Assembly: GCF_024320785.1 (NCBI RefSeq)
Contig: NZ_JANDBC010000001.1
Span: forward strand, 2,052,001-2,116,000
DNA length: 64,000 nucleotides
From: Gracilimonas sediminicola
GTDB lineage: Bacteria > Bacteroidota > Rhodothermia > Balneolales > Balneolaceae
Direction of reading: 5' to 3'
Shown: in pieces, positions 36,399-44,576 of the stretch
How positions within the stretch are numbered: the stretch's first letter is position 1
Layout of the letters: each line of letters starts with the position of its first letter
Program-made: the position numbers and the translations under genes
Notes under the pieces: generated by a model
The model's input: the letters and a program-made list of their open reading frames with translations, nothing else
Told to the model about the DNA's origin: nothing
Database searches by the model: none

Positions 36399-36416
36399 CT
36401 GGTATGATATTAGCTA
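36399..36416 (+). promoter_or_regulatory. Predicted sigma-54 promoter of the regulator/kinase operon
   Basis: The sequence is CTGGTATGATATTAGCTA from 36400, with GG (36401-36402) and GC (36413-36414) separated by 10 bases. The -24 GG is about 63 bp from the centre of the nearer palindrome. The match is weaker than on the other side (TGGTATG, TAGC), so the call depends partly on the symmetry. Confidence 0.5.
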
Positions 36417-36420
36417 ATAA

Positions 36421-36510
36421 GTGTCAAAGTACTAAAGTGTTGAAGTGTTACTTTTTTGATTCTTGAATACGCAAACACCTTAACACTTTAACGCTTTAGC
36501 ACTTTAGCAC
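36421..36510. repeat. Leader inverted repeat of the regulator operon
   Basis: An imperfect 30-bp stem (36421-36450 with 36481-36510, about 26 of 30 paired plus wobbles) is built of AAGTGTT-like words. It lies in the predicted leader between the promoter at 36399 and the ATG at 36536. Confidence 0.7.
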
Positions 36511-36535
36511 TTCAACACAATCTCACATAAACTAA

Positions 36536-37909
36536 ATGAAGAAAACAGGCCGAATACTTGTAGTGGATGATGATACCGATGTGCTGAATGCAGCTCGTTT
36601 GTATTTAAAGCAGCATGTTGAAAAAGTGGATGTGGAAAGCAACCCTAAGCTGATTCCCTCGCTGATGAAAGAATATGATTACGATGCCATTTTGTTGGAT
36701 ATGAACTTCCATGAGGATGTGAGCAGCGGGGAAGAGGGTTTCTATTGGCTGGAGAAAATCCTGGAGATAGACCCGGCGATGGCCGTGGTGTTGATAACGG
36801 CTTATGGCGACGTAGAGAAAGCAGTTCTGGCAGTAAAAACAGGTGCCTCTGATTTTGTACTAAAGCCCTGGCAAAATGAAAAATTGCTGGCTACTGTCAC
36901 CTCGGCTATGAATCTGAGTCAGTCTAAAAGGGATTCTCAAAAACTGCGAACGCAAAATGCCGCGCTAAAAGCGGATATGGAACAGCCATATCAGAATATC
37001 ATTGGGAAAAGCCGGGCGATGGAGCAGGTGTTTCAAACCATTGAAAAAGTGGCAAAAACGGACGCCAACGTTTTGATTACCGGGGAGAACGGAACAGGAA
37101 AAGAACTGGTGGCCCGGGCGTTGCACAGGCGCTCAAACCGAAGTGAGAATGCTTTTATTACCGTTGATATGGGAGCTTTGCCAGAAGGCTTGTTCGAAAG
37201 TGAATTATTTGGCCACGAAAAGGGCGCCTTTACCGATGCCAAAGAATCACGGGCCGGCCGGTTCGAAATAGCCCATGGAGGAACGCTCTTTTTAGATGAA
37301 GTGGGAAACATACCGCTTCAGCTGCAGCCTAAGCTTTTATCTGCTTTGCAAACGCATGAGATTCGGAGAATTGGTTCCAACAAAACCACAAAAATTGATA
37401 TTCGGCTGATTTGTGCAACCAACGAAAGCTTAGGGGAGATGGTGGAGAAACAGGAATTTCGTCAGGACCTGCTTTACCGGATAAACACCATTGAGATTAA
37501 GCTGCCACCGCTCTGGGAGCGTACAGAAGACATTCCCTTGCTGGCTGAACACTTTTTGAAACAGTACAGATCGAAGTACAAAAAAGAAATCAAAGGGATC
37601 ACGGATCAGGCGTTGAATCACCTGAAAGAATACCACTGGCCGGGCAATATCCGGGAGCTGGAACACGCCGTTGAGCGGGCGGTTATTATGACGGACGAGG
37701 AGCAACTACAGAAGGGTGATTTCCTGCTTACCTCCGTTTCAGGTAACGATCATAAACTGCCGGTATCGGGGTTGAACCTGGAAGAAGTGGAAAAGACGGT
37801 GATTCGCAAAGCAATGGATAAACACGGCGGTAATATATCGCATGCAGCAGAAGAGTTGGGACTAACCCGTGCATCACTGTATCGAAGATTGGAGAAATAT
37901 GGACTGTAG
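36536..37909 (+). CDS. Sigma-54-dependent response regulator (NtrC family)
   Basis: The 457-residue protein has a receiver domain (1-about 125, phospho-acceptor Asp55 in AILLDMNFHE), an AAA+ domain with Walker A GENGTGKE (about 182) and the sigma-54-contact loop GAFTDA (about 228, a common variant of GAFTGA), Walker B GTLFLDEVGN, then a Fis-type helix-turn-helix (NISHAAEELGLTRASLYRR). Together these make an ATP-driven activator that opens sigma-54 promoters from upstream sites. It lies directly beside the histidine kinase gene and divergent from the adaptor operon. The palindromes at 36309 are the natural binding sites, implying autoregulation. Confidence 0.95.
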   Translation: MKKTGRILVVDDDTDVLNAARLYLKQHVEKVDVESNPKLIPSLMKEYDYDAILLDMNFHEDVSSGEEGFYWLEKILEIDPAMAVVLITAYGDVEKAVLAVKTGASDFVLKPWQNEKLLATVTSAMNLSQSKRDSQKLRTQNAALKADMEQPYQNIIGKSRAMEQVFQTIEKVAKTDANVLITGENGTGKELVARALHRRSNRSENAFITVDMGALPEGLFESELFGHEKGAFTDAKESRAGRFEIAHGGTLFLDEVGNIPLQLQPKLLSALQTHEIRRIGSNKTTKIDIRLICATNESLGEMVEKQEFRQDLLYRINTIEIKLPPLWERTEDIPLLAEHFLKQYRSKYKKEIKGITDQALNHLKEYHWPGNIRELEHAVERAVIMTDEEQLQKGDFLLTSVSGNDHKLPVSGLNLEEVEKTVIRKAMDKHGGNISHAAEELGLTRASLYRRLEKYGL

Positions 37910-37983
37910 CTGTCAGGTTTTGTACTCTGCAGAATGTACTCTTCTGATACCTGAAAGCCAAGCAATGTAAATGATAGAACATC

Positions 37984-39348
37984 ATGATTAAAAGCTTCCG
38001 ATTTGGAATCATACTACGCATTCTGATGCTGGCTGCAACCTTGCTGCTGGTGTGTTACCTGGTGCTCGAAACGGAGTACTACGTGAGCATGGTGATTCTG
38101 GGAGCCATCATTGCCGGGCAGGTAATTGCGTTGATAAAGTATCTGGAACGAACCAACGTATTACTCACCCGCTTTTTGGAGGCTATTCGATATTCAGATT
38201 TCACAGGAGCATTCAGAAATCACGGTTTGGGCAGTAACTTTGATGATTTAAATGCGGCTTTCAGTGATGTCATCGAAAAATTCAAAGAAGAGCGCAGCAA
38301 AAAAGAGGAAAGCATTCGATACCTGGAAACGGTGGTTCAGCACATCGGTATTGGCTTGGTTTGTTTTAATGGAAAAGGAGAGGTGGTTTTGTTGAATACC
38401 GCAGCCAAACGGCTGTTTAAAGTAGCGACCTTACGGACTCTGGATTCCCTTAAAAATATATCCGGGTCGCTCTATAAAACCGTAAAAAAACAGAAGGGAG
38501 GCAACCGAAGCCTGATTCGGGTGACTATCCAAAACGAAACGCTGCAGCTGGCGATGTATGCCACCGAGTTCAGGATGAGAGACGAAGCGTACAAGCTCGT
38601 TTCATTCCAGAACATTCATACCGAGCTGGAAGAAAAAGAGATGGAGGCCTGGCAAAACCTTACCCAGGTTTTGGCTCACGAAATTATGAACTCTATCACC
38701 CCGATTTCATCTCTTTCCGGCACGGTGAAAATGTTGCTGGAGGAGAATATGGTTCCGCAAGAACATCATGTAGAGCTGAATCAGGAAACCATTGAAGATG
38801 TGACCGATGCGTTGACGACCATAAGTAACCGAAGCCAGGGACTAATGCGATTTGTGAATTCTTACCGTGATTTTACCCAGATTCCGGAACCAAGCTATGA
38901 GCTTTTCAAGGTGAAAGAAGCGCTGGACCGAACCGCCAGCCTCATGAAGACAGAAGCCGCCAAAGAGGGCATACAAATCAAGGTAGAAGTAGATCCGGAA
39001 AGCCTGGAATTCACCGCTGATCCACACCTGGTTGAACAGGTGCTGATTAATCTGGTTAAGAATGCGATTCGGGTTTTGTCGGATCAGGAAGATGGGGTGA
39101 TTTTGATGAAGGGAGGGATAGAGGAATCAGGTAAAGTGATCATTCAAATTCAGGACAACGGTCCGGGTGTGAAGAAAGCTATGAAGGAGAAGATATTCAT
39201 CCCGTTTTATACGGTGGGTAGTAACGGGAAAAGTAAAGGATCAGGAATTGGGCTGAGCCTTTCCCGACAAATAATGCGCCTGCATGGCGGCAGCCTGATT
39301 TTGAATTCCGAAACCGGAAAAGGTTCAACTTTTACCTTGCGATTTTAA
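37984..39348 (+). CDS. Sensor histidine kinase, partner of the NtrC-type regulator
   Basis: The protein has 454 residues. Two N-terminal membrane spans (about 8-48) are separated by only a few residues, so there is hardly any periplasmic sensor. A HAMP-like linker, a PAS domain (about 120-215, VQHIGIGLVCFNGKGEVVLLN), the H box with His232 (LAHEIMNSITPISSL) and the ATPase domain follow (NLVKNAIRVL, QIQDNGPGV, GSGIGLSLS). The intramembrane or PAS-based architecture suggests sensing within the membrane, for example envelope or lipid state, though that is inference. The start is 74 bases after the regulator gene, in the same operon. Confidence 0.93.
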   Translation: MIKSFRFGIILRILMLAATLLLVCYLVLETEYYVSMVILGAIIAGQVIALIKYLERTNVLLTRFLEAIRYSDFTGAFRNHGLGSNFDDLNAAFSDVIEKFKEERSKKEESIRYLETVVQHIGIGLVCFNGKGEVVLLNTAAKRLFKVATLRTLDSLKNISGSLYKTVKKQKGGNRSLIRVTIQNETLQLAMYATEFRMRDEAYKLVSFQNIHTELEEKEMEAWQNLTQVLAHEIMNSITPISSLSGTVKMLLEENMVPQEHHVELNQETIEDVTDALTTISNRSQGLMRFVNSYRDFTQIPEPSYELFKVKEALDRTASLMKTEAAKEGIQIKVEVDPESLEFTADPHLVEQVLINLVKNAIRVLSDQEDGVILMKGGIEESGKVIIQIQDNGPGVKKAMKEKIFIPFYTVGSNGKSKGSGIGLSLSRQIMRLHGGSLILNSETGKGSTFTLRF

Positions 39349-39438
39349 CCTTAGAAATAACTCTTCCAAAGTTGTAAAGGGACTATAATTAATAATAAAC
39401 TGTTATTACTATCTAAAGCTCACCCATAAATTTCACCA

Positions 39439-39504
39439 TAACCTTTCCAAAGTTATATCGATCTCGAAATTATATATCATCTAATGATAACTTTGGAAAG
39501 GTTA
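39439..39504. repeat. Inverted repeat between the convergent kinase and DNA glycosylase genes
   Basis: A perfect 18-bp stem (39439-39456 with 39487-39504, TAACCTTTCCAAAGTTAT) with a 30-nt loop. A related CTTCCAAAGTTGT occurs at 39362. It could act as a bidirectional terminator; there is no T-run. Confidence 0.8.
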
Positions 39505-39522
39505 CTTATTTATTAAAGCTCC

Positions 39523-40227
39523 TTAAATCTCACCATGCAGGTATTTTAAACGAAGTGGCTCGTCAAACTTCTCGATGGCATATCTCAGCATTGTTCTCGG
39601 CATAATCCGGTAGTATTTTCTAAGGAATTCTTCTTCCGCATCCCGGTCGCGGTTCCCGATTTCCCGCAACATCCAGCCAACGGCTTTTTGAATAAGATCG
39701 TGATCATCCTGCACCAGTATCTCCGCGATATCCAGCGCATCTTCGAAGTCATTCTGCCTTATGAAATGATAGCAGGTAATCATGGCGATTCGCTTTTTCC
39801 AGAGATCATTGGATTTAGCAAAATCATACAACAAACCCCGGTCTTTATTTTCCAAAAAAGGGCCGAGGATCTTATGGCAGGAACTGTCGATGATATCCCA
39901 ATTATTAAAGCCGGACAGGTTGTCAAGATACACCTTCGTCATCTGTTCGAGTTCTTCGTCCCCGCCTTTCTCAACCTTATAAACCATCAACAGGGCGGCG
40001 GTAAGTCGGACTTCATGAATCTTATGGTGCAGTAACTTCCCAATTTCTGTTGCAGGCAGCTCCCGGTATTTTTTAGCCACTTTACGCTGATCGGGAACTT
40101 TGATCCCCAAAAAATCATCCCCTTCACCATATTCTCCCGGACCCGATTTAAAAAATCGTGAGGAGTGCTTAGCCTTCTCAGGGTCAGCATATTTTCTCAG
40201 TTCGTTGATGACATCTTGATGGTTCAT
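39523..40227 (-). CDS. DNA alkylation repair protein (AlkD family)
   Basis: The 234-residue, all-helical HEAT-like repeat protein has family landmarks: FFKSGPGEYGEGDDFLGIKVPDQR, LLHHKIHEVRLTAALLMVY, NNWDIIDSSCHKILG, WKKRIAMITCYHFIRQ and QKAVGWMLREIGNRD. AlkD enzymes remove bulky or positively charged alkyl purines such as 7-methylguanine without base flipping. The Trp/Asp pair that lines the active site (NNWDIID and QKAVGWMLRE) is visible. No transport or metabolic link to neighbours is apparent. Confidence 0.93.
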   Translation of the reverse strand: MNHQDVINELRKYADPEKAKHSSRFFKSGPGEYGEGDDFLGIKVPDQRKVAKKYRELPATEIGKLLHHKIHEVRLTAALLMVYKVEKGGDEELEQMTKVYLDNLSGFNNWDIIDSSCHKILGPFLENKDRGLLYDFAKSNDLWKKRIAMITCYHFIRQNDFEDALDIAEILVQDDHDLIQKAVGWMLREIGNRDRDAEEEFLRKYYRIMPRTMLRYAIEKFDEPLRLKYLHGEI

Positions 40228-40240
40228 GTCCGGTACATTA

Positions 40241-40269
40241 AAAAGGCTCCGACGCAGAGCGTCAGAGCC
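40241..40269 (-). terminator. Dispersed terminator hairpin, copy 4
   Basis: The same hairpin as copies 1-3 (loop AGA instead of GGA), followed by a T-run on the minus strand. It lies 79 bases after the amidohydrolase stop, and a second hairpin (about 40313-40345) sits between. Confidence 0.8.
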
Positions 40270-40347
40270 AGCTTGCGCTATCTATCATACATTAAATTAC
40301 TCACGTTAACTTAACCTCGTGCCGATCGCTCCGCGTCGGTACGAAGG

Positions 40348-43300
40348 TTAGTGACTGCCAAAGCAGGTACATTGCAATCCGGCTGCTTCAAGAGTAATGG
40401 CATGCCAGTCGAATTCATCACGATAGCCATCTCGTTCCCACCAGAAAGGAAGTCGTTCCTTAGGTTGGTTACCTACTTCATTCATGGTTGCAGCATCAAA
40501 CAGACGGCCATTTACCATGGTATAAGTAACTGAATTAGTGTTTCGGATATCTTCCAGGGGATTTTCATCCAAGACAATCAGGTCGGCCAGTTTCCCAACT
40601 TTCAGGGAACCTATTTTATGATCCATTCCCAGGTAATGAGCTCCGTTCAGGGTAGCAACTCTCAGGGCTTCCATGTTAGACATGCCTCCCTGCTCAAACA
40701 TCCAGAGTTCCCAGTGGGCTCCCAATCCCTGAAGCTGACCATGTGCACCGAGGTTTACTTTCACACCGGCATCGGCCAGCATTTTATCAGACTCGGCTGT
40801 CAGAATATGGCCGTTTTCGTATTCTTCGTCAGGAATCATAGTACGATGACGGGAGCGGGGATCAATTACACCGCGGGGAGTAAAGGTCAGCAGTTTCTCA
40901 TTTTCCCACACATTATTCTTCTGATAGAAATAATATTCACCGCTTTTGCTCCCGTAGTTTACAACATGGGTGGGTGTATATCCGGTTTCACTGGCGCCCC
41001 AAAGCTGAATTACATCCTTATAAAGAGGAGCAACCGGGATGTTATGCTCAATTCCGGTATGTCCGTCAAGAATCATACTCATGTTATGGGTGAAAGTTGA
41101 TCCGCCTTCAGGCATCACCATCATTTCCAATTCCTGTGCAGCTTTGATAACCTGCTGGCGCTGGTTTCTGCGAGGCTGGTTATAGCTCTTCACAGAGAAA
41201 GCTCCCCAGGCTTTGGTTCTTTCGAGCGCAAAAAGCGCATCTTCGTAACTGTTGATTTCCGTTTTGATGGATCCATCGGCTCCGTATAAAATCACACCGG
41301 TGGAGAATACGCGAGGGCCTACCATATGTCCGGCCTTGATGGCTTCAGCATGAGAGAAAATCATTTCCGAATTGGAAGACGGATCATGAGCAGTGGTTAC
41401 CCCATAAGCGAGGTTCGCATAGTACTCCCATTGCTGCTGTGGACTAACACCCAGCCGGAAATTGCCAATGTGGGCATGTACATCTACAATACCGGGCATG
41501 ATGGTTTTGCCGGAGGCATCAATCACTTTTGCGGAAGATGGAATTTGAATATCGGTTCCCATGGCAGCAATTCTGTTGCCTTCTACCAATATGGAGGCGT
41601 TTTCGAGAACGGTATCTCCCTGCATGGTGATGATCCGTGCATTGGTGAAAGCAATAGAGCCTTCGGGAACATAGGTTTCAAGATCGAGCTCCAGCTTTTT
41701 GCCGGTACTTGGCGGCTCAGGTAGCGAATCGGGGGCGCCGTCAACGAAAGAAAACGTCTCTTTCAGATCAACAGTGAAATATTCTTCCCCAAGGGTCCAG
41801 TGCAGCTTGTCACTTTCTGCCGACCAGTGCATATGATATCCGGCTTCGGAAGACACCTGTTTTACAGGAACGGATTTTGTATTCGGTTCCAGCTCAATGG
41901 TTTTTCCGGTTTTGGGGATCGGCGCTATATAAACTTTGTGGAGGTTAGAAAAAGCCATCCACTCTCCGTCAGGACTTGGGACAAATTCGTGCCCGTAACT
42001 GGAAGTGAAGTGGGTTTGCTCATCTTCGCCACGTAAGTTCACGCTTTTGTATGATTTGTTTATGGCTCCAAAAATATATCCGCCTGTTTGGTAGTAAATA
42101 CGATCTCCTTTGGCGTTGAACCGTGGCATAGCGCCCTCGTCCGTAATCATGGTTTCGGTTCCTCCCCGGGCAGGGATGGTATAGATTCCCGGGTTCAATG
42201 TATGTACAAAGCCCTGCTGTCCGTTTCCACTTTCTTTGCGAAATACAATGGTGTTTCCGTCCGGTGAGAAGCGCGGTTCCCTATAAATGCCTTTTTCAGA
42301 AGTTACCTTTGTGGGTGTGGAAGTTCGCTGCCCTGAATTCAATTGAACAACATTCACTGCCCCCATATTCTCATCACTCCAAGAAACATAAGTGATAGAT
42401 TTTCCATCTGGAGAAAAGGAAGGCTCAAACTCAAAATCTGTTGAATTGGTTACACGGCGAGGGGTTCCATCCGGGAGCAGCTTAGTCCAAAGGTAGCCGG
42501 CTGCGCTCCAAACCAGGTTACGACCATCAGGCGAAGTGACCAGTTGTCGGACAGCTTTTACTCTGAACTGGTCGGGCGCGATATCCTGCTTGAATCGAAC
42601 CGCCTTTACGATATTGTGTGAAGACTCAACCTCAAAAGGAATAATTTCAGATTCACCGGTACGAGTATCAACTTTGTTGATTTTACCATTTGCCCAAATG
42701 ATGATATGCCGGTTATCAGGCAGCCAGTTAAAGTTGGCATAAGGGCCGAAAATGGCCCAGGCTTCTTGCATATCCTTGCTAAGGTTATCGAACACCGGGT
42801 ATTCTCTTCCCGTATCCAAATCCCTCAAATATAAAACGGATTTTGTGCGAACCCGGCGAACAAAAGCCAATGTTTCCCCATCCGGTGAAATTTGTGGCCT
42901 GATTGCACCTCCATTTCCTCCGGTTACGGTCTCAATTTCTCCCTCTTCCCGGTCATAACGTTTAATAGCATAAATCTGGCTATTCGGATCTTTGTTGTAT
43001 TGGAAAAATCCCCCTGGATAAACATCCTGGCTGTAGTACACATAACGACCATCCGGAGAAACCCATGGCTCGCCGATATCTTGCTGAGCATTGGCTTTTT
43101 CCACCAGTTGAATTCCGCTGCCGCCTGATTTGTGATACATCCAGATTTCACCGGCACCTAATGAGCGGGTGGACGAAAAGTGTTTTTTAGCGATGATGTA
43201 TTCACCGTCCGGAGTCCATACTGCGTTGTTTAGTAACCGGAAGCTTTCGTCGGTCACTTGTCGGGCATTTTTTCCGTCAAGGTCCATCACCCAGATATTG

Positions 43301-43620
43301 TCGCCACCGCCGGCATCGCTGGTAAAGGAGATGTGCATGCCGTCGGGACTGAATCGCGGTTGTACCTCATAGGCATGTCCGCCTCTAAGCAGTGTAGCGT
43401 CGCCACCATTTACTGACATGATGTAGATATCGCCCAATAAGTCGAACACAATTTCCTGTCCGTCGGGGCTTACATCCAGGTTCATCCAGGTACCTTCATC
43501 GGTGGTAAATGAAACATGGGTGGAGTCGCCAAGCGGGGGATTGGTGACATCCCATTTATCCTGAGCAGCGGTTAAGAATGATGACGAGAGAAAAAGCAGT
43601 AGAGTTAGTAAGGGTCTCAT
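40348..43620 (-). CDS. Secreted PD40 beta-propeller / amidohydrolase fusion
   Basis: The protein has 1090 residues with a signal peptide (1-20). Residues about 25-640 hold TolB/PD40-type propeller blades (repeated SPDG units such as RFSPDGMHISFTSDAGG). Residues about 660-1060 form a metal-dependent amidohydrolase: HAHIG (metal His pair), GVTTAHDPSSN, SVKSYNQPRR, GIEHN, then the closing GSLKVGKLADLIVLDENPL. The enzyme probably cleaves an amide or ester bond in an exported substrate; related fusions are often linked to secreted peptide or prolidase-like activities. The C-terminus (LQCTCFGSH) is cysteine-rich. The fusion looks whole, with no frameshift. Confidence 0.88.
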   Translation of the reverse strand: MRPLLTLLLFLSSSFLTAAQDKWDVTNPPLGDSTHVSFTTDEGTWMNLDVSPDGQEIVFDLLGDIYIMSVNGGDATLLRGGHAYEVQPRFSPDGMHISFTSDAGGGDNIWVMDLDGKNARQVTDESFRLLNNAVWTPDGEYIIAKKHFSSTRSLGAGEIWMYHKSGGSGIQLVEKANAQQDIGEPWVSPDGRYVYYSQDVYPGGFFQYNKDPNSQIYAIKRYDREEGEIETVTGGNGGAIRPQISPDGETLAFVRRVRTKSVLYLRDLDTGREYPVFDNLSKDMQEAWAIFGPYANFNWLPDNRHIIIWANGKINKVDTRTGESEIIPFEVESSHNIVKAVRFKQDIAPDQFRVKAVRQLVTSPDGRNLVWSAAGYLWTKLLPDGTPRRVTNSTDFEFEPSFSPDGKSITYVSWSDENMGAVNVVQLNSGQRTSTPTKVTSEKGIYREPRFSPDGNTIVFRKESGNGQQGFVHTLNPGIYTIPARGGTETMITDEGAMPRFNAKGDRIYYQTGGYIFGAINKSYKSVNLRGEDEQTHFTSSYGHEFVPSPDGEWMAFSNLHKVYIAPIPKTGKTIELEPNTKSVPVKQVSSEAGYHMHWSAESDKLHWTLGEEYFTVDLKETFSFVDGAPDSLPEPPSTGKKLELDLETYVPEGSIAFTNARIITMQGDTVLENASILVEGNRIAAMGTDIQIPSSAKVIDASGKTIMPGIVDVHAHIGNFRLGVSPQQQWEYYANLAYGVTTAHDPSSNSEMIFSHAEAIKAGHMVGPRVFSTGVILYGADGSIKTEINSYEDALFALERTKAWGAFSVKSYNQPRRNQRQQVIKAAQELEMMVMPEGGSTFTHNMSMILDGHTGIEHNIPVAPLYKDVIQLWGASETGYTPTHVVNYGSKSGEYYFYQKNNVWENEKLLTFTPRGVIDPRSRHRTMIPDEEYENGHILTAESDKMLADAGVKVNLGAHGQLQGLGAHWELWMFEQGGMSNMEALRVATLNGAHYLGMDHKIGSLKVGKLADLIVLDENPLEDIRNTNSVTYTMVNGRLFDAATMNEVGNQPKERLPFWWERDGYRDEFDWHAITLEAAGLQCTCFGSH

Positions 43621-43701
43621 AAGAGGGCGATTGGTTGAGTTTTGTCGAGTATAGCAATAATGAAGTCAAAAATGGAATCAAAAGATAATTCCAGTTATAT
43701 G

Positions 43702-44466
43702 CTACTTGTTCTTGAACTTCTTGATGAAATTTTTGGTGAAATCAGACAGCACCAATCGACCGCTGATTTCAGCCCGTTGTTCGAGCAGTAAATCCCAGTC
43801 TTCGGTTCCTTTCCAGAGAACGGCTTTCAGATTTTTCATAGCCTCGGGGCTGCTTTTCGCTAATTCGGAAGCTAATGCCCTTATAGCCTGGTCCAGATCG
43901 TAAGTAGAGCCGAAAATTTTGTTGAATAAGCCATTCTCCAGCGCCCATTCCGCATCGTACCAGTTAGTGGCGTCAATGGAAAGGGCTGAAAAAGCACTCT
44001 TGCCCACTTTTCGCTCAACGGCCGGGCCAACTACAAACGGACCGATGCCGAGTGCCAGTTCGCTCAGTTTGATATCTGCTTTTTCTTCGGCAAAGGTATA
44101 ATCTCCGGCTGCAGCAATGCCAACTCCACCGCCTACAGTTTTACCATGAACTCTCACGATGATGAGCTTCGGGCAGGTACGCATGGCATTTAAAACCAGG
44201 GCAAATCCCATGAAGAATTCTTTCCCAGTATCGTAGTCATCGATGGCAATGAGCTCGTCAAAAGAAGCACCGGCGCAAAAAGCACCGTCCCCGCGACTCT
44301 GGATTACAAGAACCCTGATGTCATCATTCTCGCCTGCTTCAGTAATAGTCTGCGCCAATTTTCTGAGAATGGCTCCGGGTAAAGAATTCCCTTTAGGGTG
44401 GTAGAACTCGATAGTCCCAATGTTGTTGTTGATAGTGAGATTAACTGCTCCGTTCTGTTCAGACAT
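43702..44466 (-). CDS. Enoyl-CoA hydratase/isomerase family protein, candidate PaaF
   Basis: The protein has 254 residues with a crotonase fold: oxyanion-hole motifs GAFCAGASF and VGGGVGIAAAGD, and an acid/base region LGIGPFVVGPAVERKVG. Its place after paaZ makes 2,3-dehydroadipyl-CoA hydratase (PaaF) likely. One usual catalytic Glu (in EAG of hydratases) is not obvious, so isomerase or hydrolase activity is possible. The frame is open to 44535, but those codons lie in an inverted repeat (44493-44570), so I use the ATG at 44466 (MSEQNGAVNL). Confidence 0.82.
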   Translation of the reverse strand: MSEQNGAVNLTINNNIGTIEFYHPKGNSLPGAILRKLAQTITEAGENDDIRVLVIQSRGDGAFCAGASFDELIAIDDYDTGKEFFMGFALVLNAMRTCPKLIIVRVHGKTVGGGVGIAAAGDYTFAEEKADIKLSELALGIGPFVVGPAVERKVGKSAFSALSIDATNWYDAEWALENGLFNKIFGSTYDLDQAIRALASELAKSSPEAMKNLKAVLWKGTEDWDLLLEQRAEISGRLVLSDFTKNFIKKFKNK

Positions 44467-44492
44467 GTTTTCTAAATTCAAATTTTTGTTAC

Positions 44493-44570
44493 ACGCAAAG
44501 AACGCAGAGATTTCGCAAAGCACGCAAAAAATCACTTAGCGCCTCTGCGAAACCTTGGCGGTCTTTGCGT
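44493..44570. repeat. Intergenic inverted repeat before the PaaF-like gene
   Basis: ACGCAAAGA (44493-44501) pairs with TCTTTGCGT (44562-44570), and CGCAGAG (44503-44509) with CTCTGCG (44543-44549). It is built of TTTGCG/CTCTGCG words and lies between paaZ and the hydratase gene. Confidence 0.8.
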
Positions 44571-44576
44571 TTAAAA

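Noticed and set aside
36536-37909. GAFTDA in place of GAFTGA as a sign of lost sigma-54 contact
   Set aside because: GAFTDA is a common variant in working activators of this family, and Walker A/B and the helix-turn-helix are intact.
44467-44535. Upstream extension of the PaaF-like hydratase gene
   Set aside because: The added codons lie in an inverted repeat and give a cysteine-rich string unlike the family; the ATG at 44466 gives a normal N-terminus.
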